From Pseudomonas saponiphila (lineage in GTDB: Bacteria; Pseudomonadota; Gammaproteobacteria; Pseudomonadales; Pseudomonadaceae), in NCBI RefSeq assembly GCF_900105185.1, contig NZ_FNTJ01000001.1:1661501-1725500 (forward strand): a DNA stretch of 64,000 nt, written 5' to 3'. Positions within the stretch are counted from its first letter, which is position 1. Every line of letters starts with the position of its first letter. A program made the translations under genes and the position numbers. This document shows positions 42,071-52,855 of this stretch, in pieces. The notes under the pieces are model-generated. The model saw nothing but the letters and a program-made list of their open reading frames with translations. It made no database searches and was not told the DNA's origin.

Positions 42071-42403
42071 ATGCTCAATTACCTGTGGTTCTTCCTTGCG
42101 GCGCTGTTTGAAATCGCCGGCTGTTATGCCTTCTGGATGTGGTTGCGCCAGGGCAAGAGCGCCCTGTGGGTGATTCCCGCCCTGATCAGCCTGACCCTGT
42201 TCGCCCTGTTGCTGACCAAAGTCGAAGCCACTTACGCCGGACGCGCCTATGCCGCCTACGGTGGCATCTACATCGTTGCGTCCATTGGCTGGCTGGCGGT
42301 GGTGGAGCGTGTGCGGCCCCTGGGCTCGGACTGGCTGGGGCTGGGGCTGTGTGTGATCGGGGCCAGTGTGATTCTGTTTGGCCCGCGCTTTTCCAACGGC
42401 TGA
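42071..42403 (+). CDS. YnfA family membrane protein (UPF0060)
   Basis: A 110-residue inner-membrane protein with four short helices. The family start [22 protein letters not shown] carries the conserved Glu in helix 1 (EIAGCY). [11 protein letters not shown] (near residues 57-67) and [20 protein letters not shown] at the end are also family marks. YnfA resembles small multidrug resistance transporters in topology, and drug-efflux activity has been suggested for some members, but its role here is not known. It follows the SDR gene on the same strand. Confidence 0.93.
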   Translation: MLNYLWFFLAALFEIAGCYAFWMWLRQGKSALWVIPALISLTLFALLLTKVEATYAGRAYAAYGGIYIVASIGWLAVVERVRPLGSDWLGLGLCVIGASVILFGPRFSNG

Positions 42404-42437
42404 GCATCCCGGCACAAAGGTTGGGCCGGTCCCGGCA

Positions 42438-42665
42438 TCAGTCGAACAGTTCCTTGGGCACATCGTGCTTGAGCATCAATTGGCACTGCTCGCTGTCCGG
42501 ATCGAAAACGATCACCGCCTGGCCCTTGCTCAGGGCCTGACGCACCCGCAGCACGCGGGTTTCCAGAGGCGTTTCATCGCCGTTGTCGGTGCCCTCGCGG
42601 GTGACGAAGTCTTCGATCAGACGGGTCAGGGTGTCGACTTCAAGTTGGTCGTGGGGAATCAGCAT
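42438..42665 (-). CDS. YheU family protein (UPF0270)
   Basis: A 75-residue soluble protein starting MLIPHDQLEVDTLTRLIEDF, with EGTDNG and RVLRVRQALSKGQAVIVFD matching the YheU/UPF0270 family. Function is unknown. The start at 42665 gives the conserved N-terminus; upstream in-frame codons do not. It is the last minus-strand gene beyond the osmoprotectant operon, 89 bases after the peptidase stop. Confidence 0.92.
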   Translation of the reverse strand: MLIPHDQLEVDTLTRLIEDFVTREGTDNGDETPLETRVLRVRQALSKGQAVIVFDPDSEQCQLMLKHDVPKELFD

Positions 42666-42754
42666 TTTGGGGGGGCTCCGAAAAACAATCCCGGATGCTA
42701 CTGCGCCCGGGGTCGTGCCGCCAGTTGCAGCGCGCACAAACCCCAGGTCGTGGT

Positions 42755-43939
42755 TCAGGACCTGTTACCCACCAGGCTGTCCACCGAGGGCACCCGAGTA
42801 TCGCTCTCCATCTGGGCGTCGTGTTCCAGCTGATGACTGAAGCGATCCAGGGAGCCCTGGGCCGGCTGCGCATCGCTGGCGAACACAGGCGGGCTGAGGA
42901 TATAGGCGCTGAGCAGGCGGCTGAGTGCCGCCAGGCTGTCGATGTGGGTGCGCTCGTAGCCGTGGGTGGCGTCGCACCCAAAGGCCAGCAGCGCGGTGCG
43001 AATGTCATGGCCAGCGGTGACCGCTGAGTGGGCGTCGCTGAAGTAGTAGCGGAACAGGTCGCGGCGCACCGGCAGTTCGTGCTCGGCGGCCAGGCGCAGC
43101 AGGTGCCGGGACAGGTGATAGTCGTAAGGGCCGCCGGAGTCCTGCATGGCCACGCTCACCGCATGCTCGCTGGAATGCTGGCCCGGTGCGACCGGGGCAA
43201 TGTCGATGCCGACGAATTCGCTGACGTCCCAGGGCAGGGCCGCCGCCGCACCGCTGCCGGTTTCCTCGGTGATGGTGAACAGCGGGTGACAATCGATCAT
43301 CAACGGCTCGCCGCTGTCGACGATGGCCTTGAGCGCCGCCAGCAAGGCGGCGACGCCGGCCTTGTCATCCAGGTGCCGGGCGCTGATGTGGCCGCTTTCG
43401 GTGAATTCCGGCAAGGGGTCGAAGGCGACAAAGTCGCCCACGCCTATACCCAGGGATTCGCAATCGGCGCGGGTGGTGCAGTAGGCGTCCAGGCGCAGTT
43501 CGATATGGTCCCAACTGATGGGCAGTTCATCCACCGCTGTGTTGAAGGCGTGGCCGGAGGCCATCAGCGGCAGCACGCTGCCGCGCAGCACGCCGTTGTC
43601 GGTGAACAGGCTGACCCGGCTGCCTTCGGCAAAGCGACTGGACCAGCAGCCCACCGGGGCCAGGGTCAGGCGGCTGTTGTCCTTCACCGCACGGACGCTG
43701 GCGCCGATGGTGTCCAGGTGCGCCGAGACAGCCCGGTCGGGGCTGTTCTTCTGGCCCTTGAGGGTGGCGCGGATGGTCCCGCGCCGGGTCAGTTCGAAGG
43801 GGATGCCCAGTTCTTCCAGGCGCTCGGCGACATAGCGCACGATGGTGTCGGTAAAACCGGTGGGGCTGGGAATGGCGAGCATTTCCAGGAGGACTTTCTG
43901 CAGGTAGGCGAGATCGGGCTGGGGAATCTGACGGGTCAT
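42755..43939 (-). CDS. NAGGN-system osmoprotectant M42-family peptidase
   Basis: A 394-residue zinc peptidase of the M42/M20-like fold found beside N-acetylglutaminylglutamine amide genes. Metal-site motifs are VSAHLDTIGA near residue 74 (His and Asp), the bridging Asp in ARHLDDKAG near 192, FTITEETGSG near 228 (Glu pair), and VGIDIAPV near 248. The C-terminal His lies in CDATHGYERTH near 330. It may break down or trim the dipeptide osmolyte when stress falls. It is downstream of ngg, separated by a REP pair. Confidence 0.9.
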   Translation of the reverse strand: MTRQIPQPDLAYLQKVLLEMLAIPSPTGFTDTIVRYVAERLEELGIPFELTRRGTIRATLKGQKNSPDRAVSAHLDTIGASVRAVKDNSRLTLAPVGCWSSRFAEGSRVSLFTDNGVLRGSVLPLMASGHAFNTAVDELPISWDHIELRLDAYCTTRADCESLGIGVGDFVAFDPLPEFTESGHISARHLDDKAGVAALLAALKAIVDSGEPLMIDCHPLFTITEETGSGAAAALPWDVSEFVGIDIAPVAPGQHSSEHAVSVAMQDSGGPYDYHLSRHLLRLAAEHELPVRRDLFRYYFSDAHSAVTAGHDIRTALLAFGCDATHGYERTHIDSLAALSRLLSAYILSPPVFASDAQPAQGSLDRFSHQLEHDAQMESDTRVPSVDSLVGNRS

Positions 43940-43984
43940 GGAAACTCCGAATGAGAAAAGGCCATCGATGGTTTCGATGAGAGT

Positions 43985-44036
43985 TCGCTGGCAAGCCAGC
44001 TCCTACGAGAGGTAGGGGCCGGCTTGCCGGCGAAGG
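43985..44036. repeat. REP pair between ngg and the osmopeptidase gene
   Basis: Inverted arms TTCGCTGGCAAGCCAGCTCC and GGGCCGGCTTGCCGGCGAAG flank a short AT-containing loop. This is a Pseudomonas REP doublet inside the osmoprotectant operon, where it may affect mRNA stability. Confidence 0.75.
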
Positions 44037-44037
44037 A

Positions 44038-45783
44038 TCAAGGCGCCGGTTGGCTATGGGGAAACAGCAGGTCGATAAAACGCTCGGCGGTGGGCTGCGG
44101 TTCGTGGTTGGCCAGCCCGGCGCGCTCGTTGGCCTCGATGAACACGTAGTCCGGCTGGTCTGCCGCCGGCACGATCAGGTCCAGGCCGACCACCGGAATG
44201 TCCAGGGCCCGGGCCGCGCGGATGGCGGCCTCGGCCAGGGTCGGATGGAGGACGCCGGTGACGTCTTCCAGGGTGCCGCCGGTGTGCAGGTTGGCGGTGC
44301 GCCGGACGAACAGCCGCTCGCCGGCGGGCAGCACGCTGTTGTAGTCGAAACCGGCCGCATGCAGGGTGCGCTGGGTTTCCGGGTCCAGGGGGATCTTGCT
44401 TTCGCCGCCGGTGGCCGCCTGGCGCCGGCGACTGCGGGCTTCGATCAAGGCACCAATGGAATGCTGGCCGTCGCCGATGATCTCGGCGGGACGGCGGATG
44501 GCCGCGGCCACCACTTCAAAACCGATCACCAGAATGCGCAGGTCCAGGCCCTCGTGGAAACTCTCCAGCAGGACCCGGCTGTCGAAGCGGCGGGCGTTGT
44601 CGACCGCCCGCTGCAGCTCTTCGATCGTGCGCAGGTCCACGGCCACGCCCTGGCCCTGTTCGCCGTCCACGGGTTTGACCACCAGCCGCTGGTGCTGGTC
44701 GAGAAACTCCAGGTTGTCGTCGGCGCTGCCCGCCAGTTGTTGCGCGGGCAGATGCAGGCCGGCCTCTTTGAGCACCTGGTGGGTCAGGCGCTTGTCCTGG
44801 CACAGGCTCATGCTGATGGCGCTGGTCAGGTCGCTCAGGGATTCCCGGCAACGCACCCGGCGCCCGCCGTGGCTGAGGGTGAACAGCCCGGCGGCGGCGT
44901 CGTCGACTTGCACATCGATGCCGCGGCGATGGGCCTCCTCGACGATGATCCGCGCATAAGGGTTGAAGTCCGCCTGGGGCCCGGGGCCGAGGAACAGCGG
45001 CTGGTTGATGCCGTTCTTGCGCTTGATGGCGAAGGTCGACAGGGTGCGAAATCCCAGCTTGGCGTACAGGTTCTTGGCCTGGTGGTTGTCGTGCAGCACT
45101 GACAGGTCGAGGTGGCTCAGGCCGCGGCTCATGAAGTGTTCGATCAGGTGCCGCACCAGCACTTCGCCCACGCCCGGGCGGCTGCAGTCGGGATCCACCG
45201 CCAGGCACCAGAGGCTGCTGCCGTGCTCCGGGTCCTGGTAGGCCTTGTGGTGGTTCAGGCCCATGACGCTGCCGATCACCGCGCCGCTGTCCTCGTCTTC
45301 GGCCAGCCAGTACACCGGACCGCCCTGATGGCGTGGGGTCAGCCGTTGCGAATCGATGGGCAGCATGGCCCGGGACTGGTACAGGCGGTTGATGGCCTGC
45401 CAGTCGGCTTCGCTTTGCGCCCGACGGATGCGGAAACCGCGAAACACCCGGGTGGCCTGGCGGTAGTCGCTGAACCACAGGCGCAGGGTGTCGGAAGGGT
45501 CGAGGAACAGCTGCGCCGGTTCCAGGCCCAGTACCTGCTGCGGTGCGGCCACGTACAGAGCGATGTCGCGTTCACCCGGTTGCTCGTTGAGCAGTTCCGC
45601 GGCCAGGCTGCCGGGATCGGGAAAGGTGTGGCCGATCAGCAGGCGGCCCCAACCGCAGTGCAGGGCAATGGGGGCGTGGCCGGGTTCGCTGCCGTCCTCG
45701 GCAAAGCGCGCTTGCAGGCGTTCATAGGACGGCGCCTGGCCGCGTAGCAGGCGTTGGCTGTAAGCCGTGGCATTGGCTTTCAT
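44038..45783 (-). CDS. ngg: N-acetylglutaminylglutamine synthetase (GNAT plus ATP-grasp)
   Basis: A 581-residue fusion. The N-terminal half has a GNAT acetyltransferase fold (VDPDCSRPGVGEVLVRHLIEH near residues 190-210 is the acetyl-CoA motif). The C-terminal half is ATP-grasp (RLVVKPVDGEQGQGV near 360, ending with FIEANERAGLANHEP near 555). Together they acetylate glutamine and join a second glutamine, making the dipeptide body of the osmolyte NAGGN. Its ATG is three bases after the asnO stop. The operon order asnO-ngg-peptidase is the standard one. Confidence 0.94.
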   Translation of the reverse strand: MKANATAYSQRLLRGQAPSYERLQARFAEDGSEPGHAPIALHCGWGRLLIGHTFPDPGSLAAELLNEQPGERDIALYVAAPQQVLGLEPAQLFLDPSDTLRLWFSDYRQATRVFRGFRIRRAQSEADWQAINRLYQSRAMLPIDSQRLTPRHQGGPVYWLAEDEDSGAVIGSVMGLNHHKAYQDPEHGSSLWCLAVDPDCSRPGVGEVLVRHLIEHFMSRGLSHLDLSVLHDNHQAKNLYAKLGFRTLSTFAIKRKNGINQPLFLGPGPQADFNPYARIIVEEAHRRGIDVQVDDAAAGLFTLSHGGRRVRCRESLSDLTSAISMSLCQDKRLTHQVLKEAGLHLPAQQLAGSADDNLEFLDQHQRLVVKPVDGEQGQGVAVDLRTIEELQRAVDNARRFDSRVLLESFHEGLDLRILVIGFEVVAAAIRRPAEIIGDGQHSIGALIEARSRRRQAATGGESKIPLDPETQRTLHAAGFDYNSVLPAGERLFVRRTANLHTGGTLEDVTGVLHPTLAEAAIRAARALDIPVVGLDLIVPAADQPDYVFIEANERAGLANHEPQPTAERFIDLLFPHSQPAP

Positions 45784-45786
45784 CGG

Positions 45787-47559
45787 TCAGATTCCTTGTT
45801 CGCTGAGCCACAGGTTCAAGGCCGCCAGTTGCCACAGCTTGGAGCCGCGCAGCGGGGTCAGTTGGCCCTGGGGATCGGTCAACAGGCGATCGAGCATGGC
45901 TGGGTTGAACAGGCCGCGATCCTGGCTCGGGTCCAGCAGCAGTTCCCGCACCCAGTTCAGGGTGTCGCCCTGCAAGTGCTTGAGGCCCGGTACCGGGAAG
46001 TAGCCTTTCTTGCGGTCGATGACTGCGCTGGGGATCACCCGCCGCGCCGCTTCCTTGAGCACCTGCTTGCCGCCGTCCGGCAATTTGAAGCGCGCCGGCA
46101 CTCGGGCCGAAAGCTCCACCAGGCGATAGTCCAGGAACGGCGTGCGCGCCTCCAGGCCCCAGGCCATGGTCATGTTGTCCACCCGCTTGACCGGGTCATC
46201 CACCAGCATCACCGTGCTGTCCAGGCGCAGGGCCTTGTCCACCGGCGCATCGGCGCCGGGTTGGGCGAAATGCTCGCGGACGAAGTCGCCGGCGGCGTCG
46301 TGGTCGGTCAGCCATTGCGGCTGCACGGTGGCCGCGTAGTCGTCATGGCTGCGATCGAAGAAGGCGTCGCGGTAAGCCTGATAGGGATCGCTGGCGCCAT
46401 CCACTTGCGGGTACCAGTGATAGCCGGCGAACAGCTCGTCGGCGCCCTGGCCGCTTTGCACCACCTTGCAGTGCCTGGCCACTTCTCGGGACAGCAAATA
46501 GAAGGCGATGCAATCGTGGCTGACCATCGGCTCGCTCATGGCGCGGAACGCCGCGGGCAACTGTTCGATGATCTCGCGCTCGTCGATCCGCAACTGGTGA
46601 TGCCGGGTGCCGTAGTGGCGGGCAATCAGGTCCGAGTACTGAAACTCGTCGCCGCGTTCGCCGCCGGCATCCTCGAAGCCGATGGAGAAGGTCGACAGGT
46701 TGTCCACCCCGACTTCCCGCAGCAGGCCCACCAGCAGGCTGGAGTCGACCCCGCCGGAGAGCAGCACGCCGACATCCACCGCCGCCCGTTGGCGGATGGC
46801 CACCGCCTCGCGGGTGCTATCGAGCACTCGGTCAGTCCAGTCTTCCAGGCTCAGCCGGGTTTCGTCGGCACGGGGGCCGTAGGGCAGGGACCACCAGGTC
46901 TGCTGTTCGGTGCGGCCGTCGGCCTCGATGCGCATCCAGGTGGCCGGTGGCAGTTTCTCAATGCCCGCCAGCAAGGTGCGTGGTGCCGGAACCACGGCGT
47001 GGAAGTTCAGGTAGTGATTGAGCGCCACCGGGTCGAGGATCGGGTTGATATCCCCGCCCCTGAGCAAGGCTGGCAGGGCCGAGGCGAAGCGCAGCCGCTG
47101 GCCGCTGCGCGACAGGTACAAAGGCTTGACCCCGAGGCGGTCGCGGGCGATGAACAGGCGTTGGGCGTCGCGCTCCCAGATGGCGAAGGCGAACATGCCG
47201 TTGAGCTTGGGCAGCAGGTCCGTGCCCCAGGCGTGGTAGCCCTTGAGCAGCACTTCGGTGTCGCCGCCGGAATGGAAGGCGTAGCCCAGGGCTTCCAGTT
47301 CGGCGCGCAATTCGGGGAAGTTGTAGATGGCGCCGTTGAAGGCCAGTGACAGGCCCAGTTGGTTGTCGATCATGGGCTGCGCCGAGCCGTCCGACAGGTC
47401 CATGATTTTCAGTCGTCGATGGCCCAGGGCGATCGGGCCCTGGCTGTGAAAGCCCCAGGCGTCGGGGCCACGGGGGGCCAGGTGGTGGGTGATTCGTTCA
47501 ACCGCTGCCAGGTCGGCAGGTTGATGATCAAAGCGTAATTCGCCAGCTAATCCGCACAT
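45787..47559 (-). CDS. asnO: N-acetylglutaminylglutamine amidotransferase (asparagine synthetase-like)
   Basis: A 590-residue enzyme that amidates the dipeptide to give the osmolyte N-acetylglutaminylglutamine amide. The N-terminal glutaminase has nucleophile Cys2 (MCGLAGEL). The C-terminal synthetase domain has the PP-loop VLLSGGVDSSLLVG near residues 265-278 and SGQGADELFAGYHW near 370-383. It is the first gene of the minus-strand NAGGN operon. A 9-7-9 inverted repeat about 100 bases upstream is a candidate control site, consistent with osmotic induction. Confidence 0.95.
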   Translation of the reverse strand: MCGLAGELRFDHQPADLAAVERITHHLAPRGPDAWGFHSQGPIALGHRRLKIMDLSDGSAQPMIDNQLGLSLAFNGAIYNFPELRAELEALGYAFHSGGDTEVLLKGYHAWGTDLLPKLNGMFAFAIWERDAQRLFIARDRLGVKPLYLSRSGQRLRFASALPALLRGGDINPILDPVALNHYLNFHAVVPAPRTLLAGIEKLPPATWMRIEADGRTEQQTWWSLPYGPRADETRLSLEDWTDRVLDSTREAVAIRQRAAVDVGVLLSGGVDSSLLVGLLREVGVDNLSTFSIGFEDAGGERGDEFQYSDLIARHYGTRHHQLRIDEREIIEQLPAAFRAMSEPMVSHDCIAFYLLSREVARHCKVVQSGQGADELFAGYHWYPQVDGASDPYQAYRDAFFDRSHDDYAATVQPQWLTDHDAAGDFVREHFAQPGADAPVDKALRLDSTVMLVDDPVKRVDNMTMAWGLEARTPFLDYRLVELSARVPARFKLPDGGKQVLKEAARRVIPSAVIDRKKGYFPVPGLKHLQGDTLNWVRELLLDPSQDRGLFNPAMLDRLLTDPQGQLTPLRGSKLWQLAALNLWLSEQGI

Positions 47560-47656
47560 AAGTCCTTACCGGTTTTTCCGTTGGGGAGAGTCGATCCGCA
47601 GTCGCCAAAGGGGCGGCTACCTGGAAACTGACCTGTGCATAACTCGGGAGTTTTAG

Positions 47657-47681
47657 ACCGATCGGTTATAAGCCGACCGGT
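47657..47681. promoter_or_regulatory. Dyad ACCGATCGG-N7-CCGACCGGT upstream of asnO
   Basis: Nine-base arms with one mismatch flank TTATAAG, about 98 bases before the asnO start. The TTATAA centre could be a -10-like element. The shape suits a dimeric regulator. The identity of the regulator is unknown. Confidence 0.45.
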
Positions 47682-47761
47682 GGTGCTGAGGCGTGAAGAG
47701 CGCTTTTGCGTTCGGCCAATGGCCTCCGGTGCCGTTCAATACCCGGGGTTGGCGCTCTGTC

Positions 47762-49738
47762 TCAGGCCTTGCCGCGAATCAGGCGGCGCAGGGCAAAGCG
47801 ATTGGGATGGCAGGCTTCGGCCACGCTCCTGGGCAGTGGCAGCGGCTCGTTTTCCAGCCAGGCGGCCAGCAGTTCGCCGGACAGCGGCGCGGTGATCAGG
47901 CCGCGAGAACCATGGCCGCTGTTGATGTACAGGCCGTCGAGCCAGGGGCAGGGCAGGTCCGGTACCTGGCGCGCGTCCTTGCCCAGGACGGCGTAGGTGT
48001 CGGCGAACGCTGCCGGGTCCGCCAGGGGGCCGACGATGGGCAGGTAGTCCGGGCTGGTGCAACGGAAGGCCGCACGTCCTTGCAGGCTGTCCAGGGGCAG
48101 TTGTTCGGCGTTCAGGCGTTGCAGCAGGTCGCTGGAGATTTCCCGCAGCATGTCCAGGTTGCCGGCATGCTCGGCGCTGGTCGGGGTCAGGTCCTGGCTG
48201 TTGAAGTCGAAGCTGGCGCCCAGGGTGTGCTCCCCCAGTCGCGGCGGAGCGACGTAACCTTCGGCGCAGACCACGGTGGCCAGGCTCTGGCTTTGTACGG
48301 TCTGCGGCAGGCGGGTGATTTGGCCGCGAATGCGTTTGAGGGGCAATTCGGCGCTGGCCGGGAAGCGCTTGATTTCGGCGGCACCGGCAAGGATCACCAC
48401 CGCCGCACTGGCCAGCATCCGTTCGCCGTCCCAGGCTTGCCATTGCTGATCGACCCGGCGTAATTCCAGCACCTCCCGGTGCACCAGGACCTGGATCTGC
48501 GGATGTTTGGCCTGCCACTGGCACAGGGCCGGCGGATGCACCCAGCCTCCTTCGGGGTAGAACAGGCCGCCGTGGTCCAGGCCGATGCCGGCCAGGGCTT
48601 GGGCCTCTGGCTGATCCAGCTGCCGCAGCAGGTCGGTGGGGAAGGCCGCGGCCAACTGCGCCTGGCGTTCGGCCTCCTTGGGGTTGAAGGCCAGTTGCAG
48701 TACCCCGCACCCGTCCCAGTCGAGGCCGCGTTGCAGGTGTTCAAGCTGGCGCCGGGTGTAGCCGAAGCCGCTGAGGATCATCTGCGACAGCGCGGTGCCG
48801 TGGGCGGAGAGCTTGAGGTAGAGCACCCCTTGCGGATTACCCGAGGCTTCCTGGGCCAGGTGCGCGTGACGCTCGAGCAATTGCACTTGCCAGCCGCGGG
48901 CGGCAAGGCTGGCCGCGCTGGCGCAACCGGCCAGGCCGCCGCCGATCACCAAGGCGGTTTTGGCCTGGGCCGGCGGGCGGGCGAACCACGGTTTGACCTG
49001 TGCCGGCGATGGGCTGTCTTCGGGCCAGCCAAGGAATTCGCCGCGCAGCACTTCCCACTTGCGACCGATGCCCGGGGTGCGCTTCATCTTGAAGCCCGCG
49101 GCGTTCAACAGGCGGCGCACCCAGCCGGTGCTGGTGAAGGTGCTGAGGGTGGAACCTGGTGCGGCCAGACGCGCCAGTTCGGCGAACAGTTCCGGGGTCC
49201 ACATGTCGGGGTTCTTCGCCGGAGCGAAGCCGTCGAGAAACCAGGCGTCGATCTGGGCGTCCAGTTGCGGTAACTGCTCCAGGGCGTCGCCGATCAGCAG
49301 GGTCAGGGTGACCCGGCCATCGTCCAGCACGATGCGCTGGAAACCGCCGTGCACGGCGACGTAGTGCTTGAGCAACTGCTGGCTCAGTTCGGTCAGTTCC
49401 GGCCACAGGGCCAGGGCCCGTTGCAGATCGGCCGGACGCAGGGGGTACTTTTCCACACTGACGAAATGCAGCCGGGCAGTGGCCGGCGCCTGTTGCCGGA
49501 ACAACTGCCAGGCGCAGAGAAAGTTCAGCCCGGTGCCGAAGCCGGTTTCACCAATGACGAATCGCGCATCGGCGTTCAAGGCGGCAAAGCGTTCCCGCAG
49601 GCGGTTCTGTTCGATGAACACATGACGGGTTTCTTCCAGGCCCGAGTCGCTGGAGAAGTAAACGTCGTCGAAGACCCGCGAGCGCGGGCGTCCTTGGTCG
49701 TCCCAGTCGAGCTGGGCGTGGGGCAGTTCAGGTGTCAT
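47762..49738 (-). CDS. mnmC: Bifunctional tRNA 5-methylaminomethyl-2-thiouridine synthase MnmC
   Basis: Performs the last two steps of mnm5s2U34 formation in tRNAs for Lys, Glu and Gln. The N-terminal MnmD methyltransferase domain has GETGFGTGLNFLCAW near residues 63-77 and the DAWFLDGFAPAKNPDMW block near 165-181. The C-terminal FAD oxidoreductase domain has LVIGGGLAGCASA near 264-276 and GLYINSGHGSRGL near 618. The 658-residue length is standard for the fused enzyme. It is divergent from the polyphosphate:AMP phosphotransferase gene. Confidence 0.96.
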   Translation of the reverse strand: MTPELPHAQLDWDDQGRPRSRVFDDVYFSSDSGLEETRHVFIEQNRLRERFAALNADARFVIGETGFGTGLNFLCAWQLFRQQAPATARLHFVSVEKYPLRPADLQRALALWPELTELSQQLLKHYVAVHGGFQRIVLDDGRVTLTLLIGDALEQLPQLDAQIDAWFLDGFAPAKNPDMWTPELFAELARLAAPGSTLSTFTSTGWVRRLLNAAGFKMKRTPGIGRKWEVLRGEFLGWPEDSPSPAQVKPWFARPPAQAKTALVIGGGLAGCASAASLAARGWQVQLLERHAHLAQEASGNPQGVLYLKLSAHGTALSQMILSGFGYTRRQLEHLQRGLDWDGCGVLQLAFNPKEAERQAQLAAAFPTDLLRQLDQPEAQALAGIGLDHGGLFYPEGGWVHPPALCQWQAKHPQIQVLVHREVLELRRVDQQWQAWDGERMLASAAVVILAGAAEIKRFPASAELPLKRIRGQITRLPQTVQSQSLATVVCAEGYVAPPRLGEHTLGASFDFNSQDLTPTSAEHAGNLDMLREISSDLLQRLNAEQLPLDSLQGRAAFRCTSPDYLPIVGPLADPAAFADTYAVLGKDARQVPDLPCPWLDGLYINSGHGSRGLITAPLSGELLAAWLENEPLPLPRSVAEACHPNRFALRRLIRGKA

Positions 49739-49886
49739 GTTCGGCTCATGTTGCGCAAGGCGGCCATTCTAGCCGATCACCGGCCCCGTGCCTGATCCAC
49801 GGCAAGCCGCGGCGGGTTAAGGGATTTGTTTTCCTTGGCCGAGGTCCATCCGCTAGTCTTGGAAAATTCTTGGAAGGGAGCCACCC

Positions 49887-51410
49887 ATGTTCGAATCCGC
49901 TGAAATCGGTCACGCCATCGACAAGGAAACCTACGATGCCGAGGTGCCGGCCTTGCGCGAGGCCTTGCTTGAGGCGCAGTTCGAGCTGCGCCAGAAGGCC
50001 AGGTTTCCGGTGATTGTGTTGATCAATGGTGTCGAGGGCGCCGGCAAGGGCGAGACGGTCAAGCTGCTCAGTGAATGGATGGACCCACGCTTGATCGAGG
50101 TGCGCACCTTCGATCAGCAGACCGACGAAGAACTGTCGCGACCGCCGGCCTGGCGCTACTGGCGGATGCTTCCGGCCAAGGGCCGCATGGGGGTGTTTTT
50201 CGGCAACTGGTACAGCCAGATGCTCCAGGGCCGGGTGCATGGCGAGATCAAGGACCCGCGCCTGGATCAGGCGATCAATGGTGCCGAACGCCTGGAAAAG
50301 ATGCTCTGCGATGAAGGCGCGCTGATCTTCAAGTTCTGGTTTCACCTGTCCAAGAAGCAGATGAAGGACCGCCTCAAGTCGTTGCAGGATGACCCGCTGC
50401 ACAGCTGGCGTATCAGCCCGCTGGACTGGCAGCAGTCGGAGACTTACGACAAGTTCGTCAAGTACGGCGAGCGGGTGTTGCGCCGCACCAGTCGCGACTA
50501 CGCGCCCTGGCATGTGATCGAGGGCGTCGATCCACATTACCGCAGTCTCACCGTGGGCCGGATCCTGCTGGAGGGCTTGCAGAATGCCTTGAGCCGTCAA
50601 CCGCTGAAGCCGACCCAGGTCAATGCCGCACCGCTGCCGACGGCGGTGGATGAGTTGAGTCTGCTGGACAGCCTGGACATGACCCAGCACCTGGACAAGG
50701 ACGATTACGAGGAACAGTTGATTACCGAGCAGGCGCGCCTGGCCGGCCTGCTGCGGGACAAGCGCATGCGCAAGCACGCCCTGGTGGCGGTCTTCGAGGG
50801 CAATGACGCGGCGGGCAAGGGCGGCGCCATTCGCCGGGTCGCGGCGGCCCTGGACCCGCGCCAATACAGCATCGTGCCGATTGCCGCGCCCACTGAAGAC
50901 GAACGCGCGCAGCCCTATCTCTGGCGTTTCTGGCGGCATATTCCGGCGCGGGGCAAGTTCACCATCTTCGACCGCTCCTGGTATGGCCGGGTGCTGGTGG
51001 AGCGGGTCGAGGGTTTCTGCCAGCCGGCGGATTGGCTGCGGGCCTACAGCGAGATCAACGACTTTGAGGAGCAGTTGGCCGATGCCCGGGTGATCGTGGT
51101 GAAGTTCTGGCTGGCGATCGACAAGGACACCCAACTGGAGCGTTTCCAGGCGCGTGAGGCGATTCCCTTCAAGCGTTTCAAGATCACCGAGGACGATTGG
51201 CGCAACCGCGACAAGTGGGGCGACTACCGCCTTGCCGTCGGCGACATGGTCGACCGTACCAGCACCGAAGTGGCGCCCTGGACCCTGGTGGAGGCCAACG
51301 ACAAACGCTGGGCTCGGGTCAAGGTTCTGCGCACCATCAACCGTGCCCTGGAAGCCGCGTTCGAGCGTTCCGACAAGCACGACAAGAAAGACAAGAAGGA
51401 CAAGAAGTAG
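49887..51410 (+). CDS. pap: Polyphosphate:AMP phosphotransferase (two-domain PPK2)
   Basis: Transfers phosphate from polyphosphate to AMP, giving ADP. The 507 residues contain two tandem PPK2 domains. The first has Walker A GVEGAGKGET (near residues 48-57) and a Walker B-like GVFFGNWYSQM (near 107). The second has GNDAAGKGGA (near 306-315) and FDRSWYGRVL (near 362-371). In this class II form the second domain is catalytic. The C-terminal tail is very Lys/Asp-rich (DKKDKKDKK). ATG follows AAGGGAG. The thiolase gene starts 103 bases later. Confidence 0.95.
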   Translation: MFESAEIGHAIDKETYDAEVPALREALLEAQFELRQKARFPVIVLINGVEGAGKGETVKLLSEWMDPRLIEVRTFDQQTDEELSRPPAWRYWRMLPAKGRMGVFFGNWYSQMLQGRVHGEIKDPRLDQAINGAERLEKMLCDEGALIFKFWFHLSKKQMKDRLKSLQDDPLHSWRISPLDWQQSETYDKFVKYGERVLRRTSRDYAPWHVIEGVDPHYRSLTVGRILLEGLQNALSRQPLKPTQVNAAPLPTAVDELSLLDSLDMTQHLDKDDYEEQLITEQARLAGLLRDKRMRKHALVAVFEGNDAAGKGGAIRRVAAALDPRQYSIVPIAAPTEDERAQPYLWRFWRHIPARGKFTIFDRSWYGRVLVERVEGFCQPADWLRAYSEINDFEEQLADARVIVVKFWLAIDKDTQLERFQAREAIPFKRFKITEDDWRNRDKWGDYRLAVGDMVDRTSTEVAPWTLVEANDKRWARVKVLRTINRALEAAFERSDKHDKKDKKDKK

Positions 51411-51513
51411 GTCGATGGTCGCGCATACGCCCAGTGAATGATTGTCGCGGTCCTGGGGGAGGGGCCTCTATGCTCGAGGCTCTTTCCTGCCGCCAACAAC
51501 AATGAGGTGCGTC

Positions 51514-52698
<1,185 letters not shown>

Positions 52699-52735
52699 GT
52701 TTCGCTTCGTCGGCAAGCCGGCTCCTGCGGGGGGC
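52699..52735. repeat. Single REP-like sequence after the thiolase gene
   Basis: TTCGTCGGCAAGCCGGCTCC followed by TGCGGGGGGC is one REP arm with a degenerate partner. It lies within the 157-base gap before the EamA transporter gene. Confidence 0.55.
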
Positions 52736-52855
52736 GGCTTGTGCTTTTTACGACCTGCACAATCTTGTTTGCGCTTTGCCGCCAACTGTCTCTGTGTCGG
52801 CCCCCGGCCCGGGCCTAGAATGCGGACCTTGCTTGTCAGGCTTTGTGGGGTTCGC

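Noticed and set aside
45754..47349. A 531-codon plus-strand frame antisense to asnO
   Set aside because: His/Val/Gln-rich shadow of a strongly conserved amidotransferase.
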